Shown: positions 45,771-59,200 of the stretch, piece after piece
How positions within the stretch are numbered: position 1 is the stretch's first letter
How the letters are laid out: every line of letters starts with the position of its first letter
Assembly (NCBI RefSeq): GCF_963576615.1
Contig: NC_088708.1
Span: 7,440,001 to 7,504,000 of the forward strand
From: Watersipora subatra
Taxonomy: Eukaryota; Bryozoa; Gymnolaemata; Cheilostomatida; Watersiporidae
DNA length: 64,000 nt
Direction: 5' to 3'
Notes under the pieces: model-generated
Database searches by the model: none
Told to the model about the DNA's origin: nothing
What the model saw: the letters and a program-made list of their open reading frames with translations, nothing else
Program-made: the position numbers and the translations under genes

Positions 45771-48700
45771 GTACATATGCTTATCACATGGCATGCCAGT
45801 TTTCTTGTAGAAAAGTCAAACTTTTGTTTTAAAAGTATTAGACGAAATACAAATGATGTTCCACTAAAGGTTTGCTAACGACAAAAATAATGTGTTATCT
45901 TTTCTGTAGGCTGTTATCAATCAAGTTATTGTATATAGAGTTTTCATTTAGACGTACATGAACAAAATTAGAAAAAGTAGATAAATCTATGAGAATAACA
46001 ACTCTATGTAACAAGTGTTTTGAGATGGAAAATCTGTAAATATTTGGACACAGGTGGCAAGCGAAAAGATGCTAGTTTGTTGGCAGAAAATAATTAGAGA
46101 GGTCTAGGTGCTAGCAAGATGGAAATTGATTTCTATTACTTCCAATCACTTCCAGTATTCATCACTCCTGCTCCATAACATACCAACAGTTGGCTCGATA
46201 CCCACTTCCACAACTAATGTGGAAGTAATAGCAAAACCATATGTTAATCAAACTTTCAGATAACAAACTAGAATCAACCTCTATCTAACCTTAAAATTAA
46301 TTGCAAGGTATAATTTGATTAACGTTCAAAAGATTATCCGTTTCCAATGCTCTTTATTGCTGAAACAGTTAAATTATAAGCCGCCATTGGTAAGGTCAGC
46401 AAGGGCAAGGAGAGTGACTGAGTTAGAGAACGGTTCTGTTTACGAGCACTAGGATGGGTCACCGTGTCAGCTGTTTGAGTAACTGATACGGCAGCTATTC
46501 TCCAAACTGCTTACAATTAATGCTTGACAGCGGATTCTAAATAAGTACTAAATACTGTTTGCATGTAGCAGCTTTTCACGCTAAAAATTGAGGATATGGT
46601 ATAATTATGTTTAGCTATTTATGATAGCTAGACTAGTAACAAAAGTAGTGAGCTGATACGTATGAATTTTCATATATTTCAAAATTTGATGTAAAAACTT
46701 TGGTTACACGATAAAAAAATAAGAGCGTTTACCACATGTGGCTGAACCAGGTAATGAAAAGATACAGAAGTGTAACCAGTTAAATTAATATGTATATTTT
46801 AACCAAACCTTTTAACTAGGTTGAAACCAAGCTTAAGTGAGCAAACAACTTTTAAACAAGTCTTGCATTAAATATTAAATATTGCTGAATTAAAACCACA
46901 TTACCGCAGCCATCAAGTTTTGATAGAGGTGTCTACCTGTAGACGCTTTATTCCGCTGCACTCAGCAAACCAGAAAGTTTTACTCAGCAAACCAGAAAGT
47001 TGAATTTCTATATTTATAAATCGACATGATAAAACTAATTATTTCACAAAAACATAGTATTTTAAAAATGTTGTAACTAAACCAGCCTGTAATATAATTA
47101 GTTGTGTTTGAAATACAAATGCAAGAATAAACACACTCTCAGTTTTATAGCAAATTTGTTGATAAAACTTAATCCGGAATAAACAAAACATTAGCATACT
47201 TTGTACAAAATGAATTACAGGCTAATAATTACACATTGATTGGTTTATAAATTTAGTAATCTGTAAGCTATTTATTTTCTAAAAAGTTGGCACATTGTAT
47301 TAAAAAAAAATTCTAATATTTATTCGAATATATTTGTATAATATATTTCCAATGATATTATCAGATTTAGTGATTATTTATCCTAATAATTTGCTCCATG
47401 ATGAATAAATTTGTCTTCCTTCATTGCCTTTCAACCGACGGTGGTGTGGCGATGATATTCACATTCAGCCATTTCGTATAATTCAATGATAAATTATATT
47501 AAATGGTTGAATTCAACCAAAAGACCCCTGTACTTTAAAATAATCTAATTAAATTTACTCAATAATTAAAGCACAATATATTTTAATATTATTATAATAT
47601 TCAGATGTTTGTTTTTTACCGTTATAATAGAATACAATATATTTTAATATTATTATAATATTTAGATGTTTGTTATTTACCGTTATAATAGAATATAATA
47701 TATTTTAATATTATTATAATATTCAGATATGTTTGTTATTTACCGTTATAATAGAATATAATATATTTTAATATTATTATAATATTCAGATATGTTTGTT
47801 AATTACCGTTATAATAGAATATAATATATTTTCATATTTATAATTACTATCAGCTAATGATGGTCAAAATAGTTGGAATTAGCATATTTGGAGTAAAATA
47901 TCAATTTTACTTTTGTTTTATGTGTTTATCACCGAAATGCTTAATATTTATGTTTTTTGTGAACAATCAGACTGCAAGGCCCAAATAAGTTAATTTCAAA
48001 CAATTGTTTAAAAGCCTGGCGCATATGTAAGCCATTATTCATTGTATTTCAGACTTTTCCAGACTTTTTAAATGCTCTTATTTAAATATTAGTCCATCCG
48101 TTGCTCTATCATCTAACTAGAGCATTAAATAAATCTGAAGCATTAATTCAGAGTATGAATTCTCAGTTTTTACCCAATGTTTAATCAAATTCAAATAGAT
48201 TTGTTTAAAATGTTAGACTATATTAGACTGTTAAAATAGACCACATTTAAAATAAGATAGTGAAAAGTTAGATATCAACGTATTCAGTAGAAATTTAATA
48301 TAATGTAAGTTAATATATTTGTATAAATATATAGGAATATCCTACAGTGGCTGTACGGCGGTTTTTTAAAAGCTTAAATATTTCAATGTTTTGTAAAAAC
48401 ATGCTACATGTGAAAATATGCTGAGTTAAAAACCTGTTTTTAAATTTAATAAAGAGGTTTATAAAGAAATGCGTTATTTTTTATCAAATTTTCGAAATTT
48501 TAATTTTCAATTTCCAAAATCATGTTTTCTAAGTTACTGAAAAAATGTGATAAAAACTCCTCATGTGGCCAGAAAAGATGGTAGAGCAAAGCGAACGTCC
48601 TGCTCATCTTACTGCCCGTAGGCACAGAAGTTTGAGCAAGTAAAATTTTTTAGACTTCAAAATTTCAAAAAAATGTCAGAAACTAAAATCTGTATATTCT

Positions 48701-51700
48701 CCCATTGAGCAAGCAAAGCCAAACAACTTGGCAAGCTTACCAGGTTCAATGAAAATAAGGATGCCTTCAGCTGTTCAAGTGGCTTTTGCTGAGATTCCCT
48801 AAATGGCTGTATTTGCGCACCATTTATTTCAACAGTAAATGCCTCATTAAACTAAAAAATTGAAATAGTAAGGATACGAGTGAATTATACTGAAGACATA
48901 TATATGTTTGACCAACAACAAAACAAGAAGGTTAACAGTGACATGCTACTGACTGATCATCCGTCTCTAGTAAAAATTCAAACAGTACCATTGTTTCTGA
49001 CAGCTTGTCATTTTTAAATCAATTGTTCTGTTTTCAAGGCGAATATTTTGTATCTAATACAGGAGCGATACGTATGACATCTCATGATGGTGTCTCCTGA
49101 GAGTGCAAACTGCCAAAAAAGACTATATAGCATGTATTTAAATTTAAGAGGCTGCTAGAATAAGACAGCCATCTTAATTATTGGTTTTTTGAGAAAAGAT
49201 ATATCATGGTATTTTTATTACTTTTATTTACTTGTTTTTTTCATGCAATAAAAAACTAGTATTTTTCCACGTCATGAGCTAGCTTATTTATAGAACTAAC
49301 TTATATTCCACCTCGCAAACAAAAATTACTCATCTGTGTAAAAAGAATAACTAAAGGACTAATCTCACAAATAATATTAATAATAATATTAATAATAGTA
49401 ATTTGGATTGTGACTATGATATGTTATATACACAGTTAAAGGAAATTAGATTCATTAACACAGGCTGGTTGAATAACAAACTGGAGATTGAATCTATCTA
49501 TCCGTGCAAAATTGTTCAAATAACACAAAAAGTATCAGGTGTGCTGCAACCACCTTTTTCCCATATATCAATATATACCATATATCTACTTAACGAGTAG
49601 GCTGCCTGACAAATGCCAGCAAACTAAGCATTTTTCTCTGGTTAATGAACTTTCAAATCATTTATTAATTTATAATACTGCATATGCGTAAAATGTATAG
49701 TTTACAAGCCAGCAACCGAATAATGGCTTGCAAACCAAAACATGTCCAAACATGTGTTTGTGCCTTAAGTGATTGAATGACCCTTGCAGTTGTAACAAGG
49801 TTGTCATGTATGGAGTTAGAAGGGCAAATTTTAGCTCAAAGATTCAACGAAGCTTGAGACTACCCTGTACTAACCTGAAACTTTTCAATGACGAGCTATT
49901 TAATTATACCTTGCTCTAATGATCTGTCAGTGTAGAGATCACTTATGTTGTTTTACGTAAACCTCAAAAAGAATATATGCCAGACACAGTATATGCTTTA
50001 TCGCAAGAATGTCAATGATTGGCTGTAAAAATCTCAGAAGATTTTAAGATCTACAATGAGTCAAACTGAAAACTTTCCATTTGTCAATGTTGCCATAAAC
50101 TATGTATTTTTTCACAAAGCATCAATTTTCACTCAAACTGGCTCACAGTTTAGATTGAAACATAGTAAAAATTGCATAGGAATTATGTAAAAATTTTAAT
50201 GGTGCCTCAAAATCTGGTTAAGAAATCAGAAGAAAATAATGCTACAAAGTTTCAAAATGAAATCTTAAAATTATGTTTGAAGCCCTGCAAGAAAAATTAA
50301 AAACCTCCATAAATTAATGAAGTACCGCCATTTGGTTTCTCTATATTGTGTACTCTGATATCTGGCTTTGGAGGCCAAGATATGTAGTATAAGGTGATGT
50401 TCTCTTTGTCTACAGCCTTTGAAAGAAATCATTAAAAATACATAACTTTTTAGATACCATTTTGTGATTTTTAATTCAGTCAGATGGATAGAAGAAAAGC
50501 TTGGCAAGTTCTCTAGTAAAATAGTATCTTTATAAGAGCATGTCCGCCGTGGCAGTAGTAATAACTAACAGTACCGGCCATACGTATGTGTGTTACATCT
50601 ATTGCTGACAGTACCAGCCATATGTATGCGTGTTACATCTATTACTGACAGTACCAGCCATATGTATGCGTGTTACATCTATTGCTGACAGTACCAGCCA
50701 TATGTATGCGTGTTACATCTATTGCTGACAATACCAGCCGTATGTATGCGTGTTACATCTATTACTGGCAGTACCAGCCATACGTATGTGTGTTACATCT
50801 ATTGCTGACAGTACCAGCCATATGTATGCGTGTTACATTTATTGCTGACAGTTATATCTACTTGAAGGTTTGCTTTCATCTAACAATTGTAGCTCTTCCT
50901 CTTGGAATCTTAACATGCGGGTGCACAAAAATTAGGATATGTTTGATTTACAGAAAATTATTTTTAATTTTTTTTCTCAGGTGCTCATCGTTCTTTGACT
51001 TGCCAAAAGGGGGTGCTGAATGCAGGAAACTTTCTTTGAGTCTTTGTACAATTAATTAATACTACTCAATAATACTGCTCTGTTGGTTAGAGGGAGCAAG
51101 TGGGAACACAACTGATTTGAAGCTGCCTAAAAGACAGCGAACGGCTTTCACCAACACACAACTTCTTGAGCTCGAGAAGGAATTCCACTATAACAAGTAT
51201 CTATGCCGATCTCGAAGAATAGAGATAGCAAAGGCACTGAGTCTTACAGAGCGTCAGGTAATCAGTCACTACGCTATTAGTAAATGCCAATTAGGCCTGT
51301 TCCACCGGGTGCATTTTTGAACTGCTAAGAATCTCGAGTATGTCACAGAAATTCAGGTTGCTGCGCGCTGGTGTGTCGTATGCTCGTGTGTCGTATGGTC
51401 AAGTGCATAGATGTGAGACATGTGATATGACTGGGTGATGAAAGTGATACGCCACACTACCATCAGTTGGAAGGCGATGAAGAAGGACAAATTTATTCAT
51501 TAATTATTAGGATAACTAATCTCTAAATCTGATAATATCATTGGAAGTGTGACGCTGGCAGTGAACCATCCCTGTCTATGGATACGCTGATTCACTCAGA
51601 GTTACTTGTAGCACATTCTGGACGGAACAGAAATCAAGGGACACAAAGTGGTTCCGTTATTCGAACTTCGAGTAAAATATGTGTCACAGTTTTGAGGTAT

Positions 51701-54700
51701 AACGACATCTAAGAGAATATAATAGTTTGTGATAAATTATTAAACTATCCTGGCAGCACAGTTCAAGAAATAAAAAAGATTACAAGACTATTCATAAAAA
51801 ATCAGATTTTCAGTGATGTTTGTATGATGACAATACAAAAGACATACAACAGACATACAACAGACAATAGATCCGAATGGAGTGAATCATTTTAATATTT
51901 TATCACCTACATGCATGAATTTTGGTCGCAGTGCAACATGATATGTAAAATGGTTATAACAAGGTTAACTTTTTTTCACAAAAACTTTGTTAGCACAACA
52001 ATTCTACCGACAGATATTTTTAGCTAAAACTTTCTCTGTTGTTGTTAATAGTCAAAGGTATCAGTATATGTTCTAGCCAGTATAAACATTTATTTTGACT
52101 GAATTAGTCCAATTTTACTATGAACTCAGTAAATTTTCATTAACAAATGTGTTAGACAATCGATAAGAGGTTTGCTGAATAGAAAAGACTTACAAATAAT
52201 AACTTCATGTGGATCAAAAAACTATCAGAACTATGTCAGTGAGCAGATAGTAATGAAAGGTCAATGCTCAAGATGAGGAATGTAGTCATTTATTGTTTAG
52301 AAATATGCAAAAAACATGCAAAAACATGAAATATGCGAAAATGTCGAGTTTTTGGTACATGGCTAGATCTGTACTGACTTAAACAATGGATGAATCAGTT
52401 GTTCTAAATATTAGATAAGTTGGCATTAAACATGATGAATGTTCATATTACATAGGAAATTATTAATGACTTTGTGAAAGCTCTTCCAAAAATCTAGCTA
52501 GCTAGAAAATTTCCTGACAAGCGCTGGGTTTCTATGATTCGAATGGATTCGGAGTTGACATCTGCCGATGAATTTGCACCTTACCGTTTTAACGATTCGG
52601 AGTTGTACTTTATCGATTTTTCCAGACTAGCAATGTACTCCTCAAAACAGAATTTATTATAGTAGACTCACTTTCGGATCACGATCATTTTTCAATTCTC
52701 GCTTCGTACGTCTGTTGCACTAATTCAGCAAGGACACCTGATCAGAATTTTCTTTATATTCCTCTATATTACAAAACAGCAACAGAATTTACTACTTGCT
52801 ACACAAATACTACTTTGAAGGTCGCATGAATGACAATCGCCTTTAGTAAACAAACTTTTTATACGCTAGAAGAGTTGAGCTTAGGAAGTGGTCGGCACCA
52901 GTGCAGTAGTAGTCTGTACAATCGATAGGTTCAGTTATTTAATGAATAATGATTAATAAAATAAATAAAAATGTAATTATCTCATCATTGTCGTATGAGA
53001 AACCTATCGTTGGCAATGGTAGTTAAAATGAATCCGCACGGCAGTGCGCTGAGTTTTTCTTACCTCCATCACGGTGAGCTTAACTGGGTATTATTATTTC
53101 GAATCCATCCACAGTGAGTGTTTCTGTGACATTGAATAGCAGTTTCATTGCGAATGCCTTCACACAAATTTTACGAAGCGAAATGGCGTTGAATCTGCTC
53201 GGATTTTACTGCTTCCCCGATTCGAAATGCAAGAAACCCCGAATCCATTCCAAGCATGGAAACCCTTGTAGATGTACTGTAGCTTAGGTGATGTAGCTAG
53301 CTATCAGGCCGTGAGATCTAACCGAAATGTAAGCGAACCAATCATCAAACTGTTTTTATTCAAACTTTGATAAAATAATAAAATAGTACAAAATCGTTTT
53401 ATCTTTATCCAAAGCTTGTAGACAAAGTGATGCTTGCCAATTGTTTCTTTGCTTCTAATATGTGTATTCATCAGACAAAGTATGACCTCAAATGTTAAAT
53501 AGACATGCATGAAATAGTTTTATTTTTCAAGCATTTAGTATCAAGATACAAACAAGCAATACCTTAAATATTTTTACATCATGATTTTTGTTGCTTTGGT
53601 TACCGGCTGAGCTGGTTAGTAAAGGGAACATATGGCTGGAGTATCATGTAGAAAAGGAAATGCATCAATAGATAGAACTAGGATTGTGAGACGAGGTATA
53701 TTTAAGAGAAATTCAGGTTACAGAGATGGTGTTTGACTTAATGTCTTGGTTCAGTGGTTGTAAAATCTAGGAACCAAATTTTTGCATTAAAAAACTTTAG
53801 CATTCAATTTTAAAATAATGTGGAAATGTTCCAACATGTCAAACTCATTCTATCCTTATTGCGAGCGTTGTTAAAATATACCGGTGCCACTTAAAGATGG
53901 TTGCAGGCAATATTTTACCTTCCTAAAGCTTGATATGATGGCTGATAGAGTACATGAGACAATAATACTTACTACTGTCATACGGATTAAAAGATAGATA
54001 GCAATTATTTTCTGTTCCAAGTAAAAAGGTTCTGACAGGTTAATAATGCCTGACGCACTTATGATTTATAATATACAAATGATGAATGATTGATGATATA
54101 TAGACATATGGTTAGCAGCTTGTTGTTTACACGTACGCATTTTGTAAATGTTAGGCTCCTGTTGGTATAGAAACTCCGGATTTGCTTGTCCAACACACAA
54201 GTATCATGACTTTGGTAGTCGTGAGAATACTATCAGACTATGCTGCTACTGAGCTATCAGAAATGGGTCCCAGTTAAATTAATGTTACTCGTTTTCAAGA
54301 GATAAATAGTACGCAGCATAACATGGAGAGGATTGGTTTGCTTAGCAAGCTTATTGTATGTTCGGTAGGTCAAGATCTGGTTCCAGAACAGAAGGATGAA
54401 ATTCAAGAAGGTGAATTCTGGTTGTTTTGATGGTTCGCCAGATGGAATGCTCAAACCAGATGATATGTTCAGCTCTGAAGCGGTTATGTTTAGGCACGGC
54501 ATCGACCCTTGTAGCATGCTTGAATCTAGCACAAAACCGCTTAACCTCGCGATGGCAACAGGCAGCTCTAACAAGATTGATGCGCAATATCAATGCTACC
54601 CATCCACACCAACTACTACCACTCATGGAATTAGTGCCATGGGAATGGGTAACTTCACCTATCCTCCTTACTACAACCACCTAGCCGCCCCATCAGTTGG

Positions 54701-54872
54701 GTTAGATACTATGGTAAATCAGCACCGGCAGCCAACAGACAACATCTCCAGTCACCTCACCCTATCAGCAGCGAGCCACTATCAGCAAAAATATAATAAC
54801 AACAACATGACCATGCAGTACCCCGGGCAGCAGATGAACAATGGCATGACACACTATTACCCTTCTCAGTAA
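45644..54872 (+). CDS. Hox2: Hox2 / proboscipedia homeodomain transcription factor (3 coding exons)
   Basis: Nuclear DNA-binding patterning factor of the Hox2 (proboscipedia) group, about 265 residues. Exons 45644-45770, 51091-51257 and 54369-54872 join in phases 1 and 0 with GT/AG ends. A hexapeptide-like motif, EFNWIKDPK, lies at residues 25-33, comparable to the EFPWMKEK of Hox2 proteins but with Ile for Met. The homeodomain (residues 55-114) carries [20 protein letters not shown], which is diagnostic for Hox2, and [15 protein letters not shown]56-K57-K58 differs from the usual HKR of the group and recalls zen. The homeobox is split by a 3.1-kb intron between Q44 and V45. The C-terminal 150 residues are rich in Asn, Gln, Tyr, Thr and Met. 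The N terminus is very short for Hox2. Hox3 is the alternative but fits the N-terminal half of the homeodomain less well. Confidence 0.92.
47573..47835. repeat. AT-rich tandem repeat, 61-63 bp, about 4 copies
   Basis: The unit contains AATATATTTTAATATTATT and TTTACCGTTATAATAGAAT, in Hox2 intron 1. Indels at ATATGTTTG change the period. Confidence 0.9.
50568..50850. repeat. 40-bp tandem repeat, 7 copies
   Basis: The unit starts ACAGTACCAGCCATATGTAT and ends TCTATTGCTG. It sits at the end of Hox2 intron 1, about 240 bp before exon 2. Confidence 0.93.
51091..51257 (+). CDS. Hox2: Hox2 coding exon 2 (first part of homeobox)
   Basis: Acceptor TCTGTTGGTTAG ends at 51090. The exon encodes a short linker and homeodomain positions 1-44, ending LTERQ before donor GTAATCAG at 51258, phase 0. 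Without splicing the frame stops within 63 bases. Confidence 0.93.
52526..53265. mobile_element. Inverted-repeat element of about 740 bp in Hox2 intron 2
   Basis: The left end, GGGTTTCTATGATTCGAATG then GATTCGGAGTT, is mirrored at the right by the complement of GGGTTTCCATGCTTGGAATG then GATTCGGGGTT. No transposase is seen inside. It is a MITE-like insertion that separates the two halves of the Hox2 homeobox. Confidence 0.75.
54369..54872 (+). CDS. Hox2: Hox2 coding exon 3 (end of homeobox and C terminus)
   Basis: Acceptor TATGTTCGGTAG ends at 54368. The exon opens in phase 0 with homeodomain positions 45-60 ([14 protein letters not shown]) and continues to TAA at 54870-54872. It completes the homeodomain begun in exon 2, which is decisive for the gene model. 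Confidence 0.94.
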   Translation, partial: VKIWFQNRRMKFKKVNSGCFDGSPDGMLKPDDMFSSEAVMFRHGIDPCSMLESSTKPLNLAMATGSSNKIDAQYQCYPSTPTTTTHGISAMGMGNFTYPPYYNHLAAPSVGLDTMVNQHRQPTDNISSHLTLSAASHYQQKYNNNNMTMQYPGQQMNNGMTHYYPSQ

Positions 54873-55441
54873 CACTTGCTTCTCCCCTCCCTGCTGTTGG
54901 TTAAGAAGGCGTGACAATTCCCCATTTGCTACTATTTTGACAGAGCAAACAAGACGAAGTCGACCTCAGCCATACTTTCAGTTGGCAGTGGTTTTTTAAC
55001 AATAGAGACAATTGCTTTTTATTTAGATATACCTCGCAACTGCCTAACATATTTTTTGACTATTTATTATCAGTATAAGACTAGCCAACAATCAACTTAT
55101 TCATATCTTCATTTGTGAGAGAATAGGTGCGTTCTCGAGGTGTTTCAAATCAGTCAGATTGACTACCTAGACACTGATGGAGACATCTCGGAGTTGCATA
55201 AGACTTGGTAAAGTAGGCATGCTCGCTATCACTAGTCAATCGTATCAAGTTATATCAAGTGGATGAGCCACCTTAATCTCAAAAAGCTAGCTTCAATGCT
55301 TGCGGGACACTTACGGATGTGCCTAAAAGTTTAGATCAATGTTTATCTGTGAATCTATTTCACAAGTCCTTCGTGGATGTTATGCCGATGAGGCCTTCTT
55401 TTCAATCTCTGCTGATATTATAAGATTAGCTTAAATATTTT

Positions 55442-55457
55442 TTTATTAAAAAATAAA
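55442..55457. terminator. Back-to-back polyadenylation signals for Hox2 (+) and seipin (-)
   Basis: AATAAA at 55452-55457 on the + strand is the first such signal after the Hox2 stop, 580 bp downstream. The complement of 55442-55447 gives AATAAA for the - strand, about 215 bp after the seipin stop. Both signals lie in one AT-rich block, so the two 3' UTRs are expected to meet or overlap slightly. Confidence 0.6.
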
Positions 55458-55659
55458 TTTGCCAGGAGGTATATATTTTATAATACTGTTGAATTAATAT
55501 TAAATAGATGAAAATCGTAAGGAATTGTGGGCAGATAGGATGACAGAGAGATAAAGGTGTTCAGGCGGATGCTGTAAGCACAAATGCAGGCATGAGCAGT
55601 TAGAGCCTCCAGTGATATATCATCCTCCTCTTGTCTCAGCTGTTCTGTCATTGCCAATA

Positions 55660-56292
55660 CTAAGTGCTTGGCTGTTCAGCTTGGTGGTTCCGACGACGTA
55701 CTACAGCTTCGTTGCTTGTCATATCGCTCGCATCTAGCGTGGTTACACCCAAAACTCGAACTTGTGTGTGATTATCATGCTGAGTAGGAGCACGCTCTAC
55801 TGAGCCCAGACTTGCTTCTGAAACAGTCGGTGCCAGCGCAGCCTCGTCAGGTATGCCTTCTCTTTCTCCAGTCTCATGAGCTTCAGGCGCGGGCACTACC
55901 TCTGAGCCATCTCTCGATGATGGCTTGAGAGCGAGGTAAGACATGCTGAGGATGCCAAATGTAAGACCCCAGATGAAAGCAACAGAGACCAGGGCTGTGA
56001 TGATAGGCCAATAATACATATAGTAGCGCATGCCTTTTAGCTGAACATGCAGCACCAACCTAGCACTGTATATTTGTATGTTAACATTGTCTATGTCTAT
56101 CGTTATTCTAGTGGTCGGTTTGTAAGCGTTCTCATTGTAATTGTTGAAAAGTTGTATCTTCCTGATCTGATTTTGCTCAGAGAAGCCAAGAAGGTAAAAC
56201 GGGGAGTAGACAACCGTGTCCATGGTTCTCAGGAGCCAAGATCTGTATTTAAGCATTACCAACCTGCTACTCGAAGTCAAAATTTTGTCCAT
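55660..56292 (-). CDS. seipin: Seipin coding exon 3
   Basis: Acceptor TTGTATTTTAG precedes the first codon on the - strand. The exon encodes about 210 residues: the second half of the lumenal domain, transmembrane helix 2 and the C-terminal tail. Confidence 0.92.
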   Translation of the reverse strand: MDKILTSSSRLVMLKYRSWLLRTMDTVVYSPFYLLGFSEQNQIRKIQLFNNYNENAYKPTTRITIDIDNVNIQIYSARLVLHVQLKGMRYYMYYWPIITALVSVAFIWGLTFGILSMSYLALKPSSRDGSEVVPAPEAHETGEREGIPDEAALAPTVSEASLGSVERAPTQHDNHTQVRVLGVTTLDASDMTSNEAVVRRRNHQAEQPST

Positions 56293-59200
56293 CTAAAATA
56301 CAAATTACCTCCATTGTTTTTAAATTCAATCAATACCTGCTTCCTGCAATGTATACTTTAATAATTAATATATGACAAGCTATCTGCTCATGTTACTAAC
56401 TTAGACAGATCCATAAATGGTGTGATGCCACAACATGCCACCATTACGTTTTTAGGACAACATAAAAAGGTTTTTGTTACTTGCGTTTGATTAAACCTTG
56501 TTAATTGTTAAACCATGTTAATTGTTAAACCATGTTAATTGTTAAACCATGTTAATTCAATGAGTTTTTTGTTTTGATAATCAAAAGTAAAAGGAAAGCT
56601 TTAGCATGTTGGAAGGAGATTACAGATATTATACGCAGGTAATTTGTAAAGTTAAGAATTCCGCAGAGCAGGGTGTAGCATGCAAGGCCAAGGATTGGCT
56701 CATACAAAGTCCGTACTGAATATACTAAGTATATGGAAAGCAAGTGAAAATATCTTAACTCAACTAGATCCAATGTAGCCGCACACAATCCGGGAGGTGC
56801 CATACCAATGTTGCGTCAGCTAGACTATAAATTGCTAAGATCGGGAAACAAGGAGAGTTAGTTACCTTAACTAGAGAGCTGAGTAAAACAGGATATTGAG
56901 AATAATTTAAAAACTTATTTCTCAAGAACACCATCCACGAAACATCTGGTCCTTGGAAAGTAATTGACAGAAATGGAAATAGGCATTTATGATAAAGCAT
57001 TTTTGCCTGCGTGTTTAATGCCATCATTTCTGCAGTATTTGAAAATGTCTTTCATTGTCTATGCCATCGCCAAAAATCTGCTAGATTTTGGGCTTTAAAT
57101 TTCATCCTATGTGAAAAGTGTTGTGGTTAACCAATAAAAAACATTCACAAAATTACTTTCCAATGTTTCCATACTTCTTCCCATTCCTATAGGTTATTGC
57201 CACCACACTTTTTACTGACATTGTTTAAAAAAGAGCATTTTAATGAAAATCCAAAACTAATAAAAAAACTAAAAAGATTCAAGAAATAAACCAAACTCAA
57301 AAACTGATGTTAAAAAAGCTGATGTTAATAAAAGCTGATGTTAATAAAAGCTGATGTTAATAAAAGCTGATGTTAATAAAAGCTGATGTTAATAAAAGCT
57401 GATGTTAATAAAAGCTGATGTTAATAAAAGCTAAGTAGAATAAACAACTACTCAGCCATATGGTGACAAGCTACACGCAACAATAGACCAAATAAAAACA
57501 AATTTTTTAGTCACGCAAAAATATTCAACATTTTTTACATTTCTGTTCATCGAATTATCATTTTTATTACATAAAAGCAGACAGCTTTTATCCAAATATG
57601 TAAGATATGCGAGCAGACACTATGCTTACACCGCTTGAAGCCATATATTTTCCAGCCAGCAAACCGACCAGCGTTATTGTCACACATTCACTATGTTTCC
57701 ATGGTGCGCAGTACTGCGAAGCAGCCCCCTCCGAAGTCGAGGGGATTGTACGTTTCCATGCTGCGCAGTGGTTTTTAGCAAATACCGCAAATTAGCCAAA
57801 GAAGAGAAATTGTATAAATCGAATCGCCTGATGGAGAAATAGAATCGATCACGGATACCGAACGTCATAAACGGTCTTTTTATGATTCTGTCGTCATTAT
57901 ACTTTTATTTACAATACACATTCACAAGGTTTTACAAACCTTAACACACTTTTTACATAGTAATATATTTTTAATAAATATTTTTAAGTAATATATTTAA
58001 ACGTTAATTTAGGACTTGCCACCTATTTTTCGAAAAGTGTTGGCATCGATAACAAAGTCCAGGAAAGTAATCACCTCATCATCCTCGTGAATGCAGACCA
58101 TAATTAAATTTAGGTGAAAGAAGATCGGAAGAATAGTAAAAAAACAAGATTAGCAGGACAACCTTTGTACTAGTTTATGGCCCTCGAAGAATCCGTCTCC
58201 ACGGCATGAGAGCTATGCGCAGCCACTGCACAGTCGCTGTTTCCTTGCTGCGAATTTGCACTGGCTTCACACTGATCAGTGCGCAGTGATTTCAGTGCGA
58301 AGACGCCGTTTCCATGATTCGGAGATAGCGCAACTCCGAAGCACTGCGCATCATGGAAACATAGTGATTCAGTCTAGGGTGACTTCAACAAAGACCTTCA
58401 TTATAAGTTTGACAGGCTATGTTAAGCATAGGCAGGTTGATAATCATACACCACTAGTATCCTGAAGATATGAACTTCTTAACAAAGGATAACATGATAT
58501 ACATGTAGTACTGTAGCATACTGACAGAAAAAACAATGTGAGTTGAGTGATTCTCTTTCGGAAAAGGCAAGAACATGCATGTGTGCAGGTGGCAACAGAG
58601 AAATGAATTTACAATAAATATCTCATACCGTTGAGCATTTGATACGAATATGGGCAAATTCATAATTAGACTGGAAGTCCAAGTTTTTTACTTTCTTTGT
58701 ACTAAGCATGATCTATTGGAAAGATCTATGCTAACAGAGTTTCAGCTATCTAAATTAATTTTGAATGAAAACTTTTCTTGCAACTTGTGGAGTTATTCTC
58801 ACTTCATGCCATGGGCAGGTAATTTCTGTTAGAATCTAAATCTTGAGCTAACTTACCTTATCATAATAGAGAGAAGAGATCATGAAAGTGCCAGCCTCAT
58901 GATTAGTCTCAGACTCGGGCATGTCTAGCTCAAGTTCTATGCGGTATAGTTGACCTGGGCTAAGTATTTGTCCACCTTCGCCCACCATGGGCACATCGGC
59001 AAGCAAGACAGAAGTAAGTATCTTTTCTACTCCATATTTAGGATGGGGCCGCTCCTGCATCAGTAACAGTTATCTGTAGTACAACGTGGTGTACACTAAA
59101 CAATTATGCATGCTAATTGAAGTGTGCTTTACAGTTCTGTATACCATACAATCAGGTTTATTGTACAACCATACATGCTATACAGGCGTGATACACTTAT

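Noticed and set aside
46925-46950. CTACCTGTAGACGC, reminiscent of the mir-10/mir-993 family
   Set aside because: It is a short self-palindrome, GTCTACCTGTAGAC; the rest does not match and no precursor hairpin of proper length is evident.
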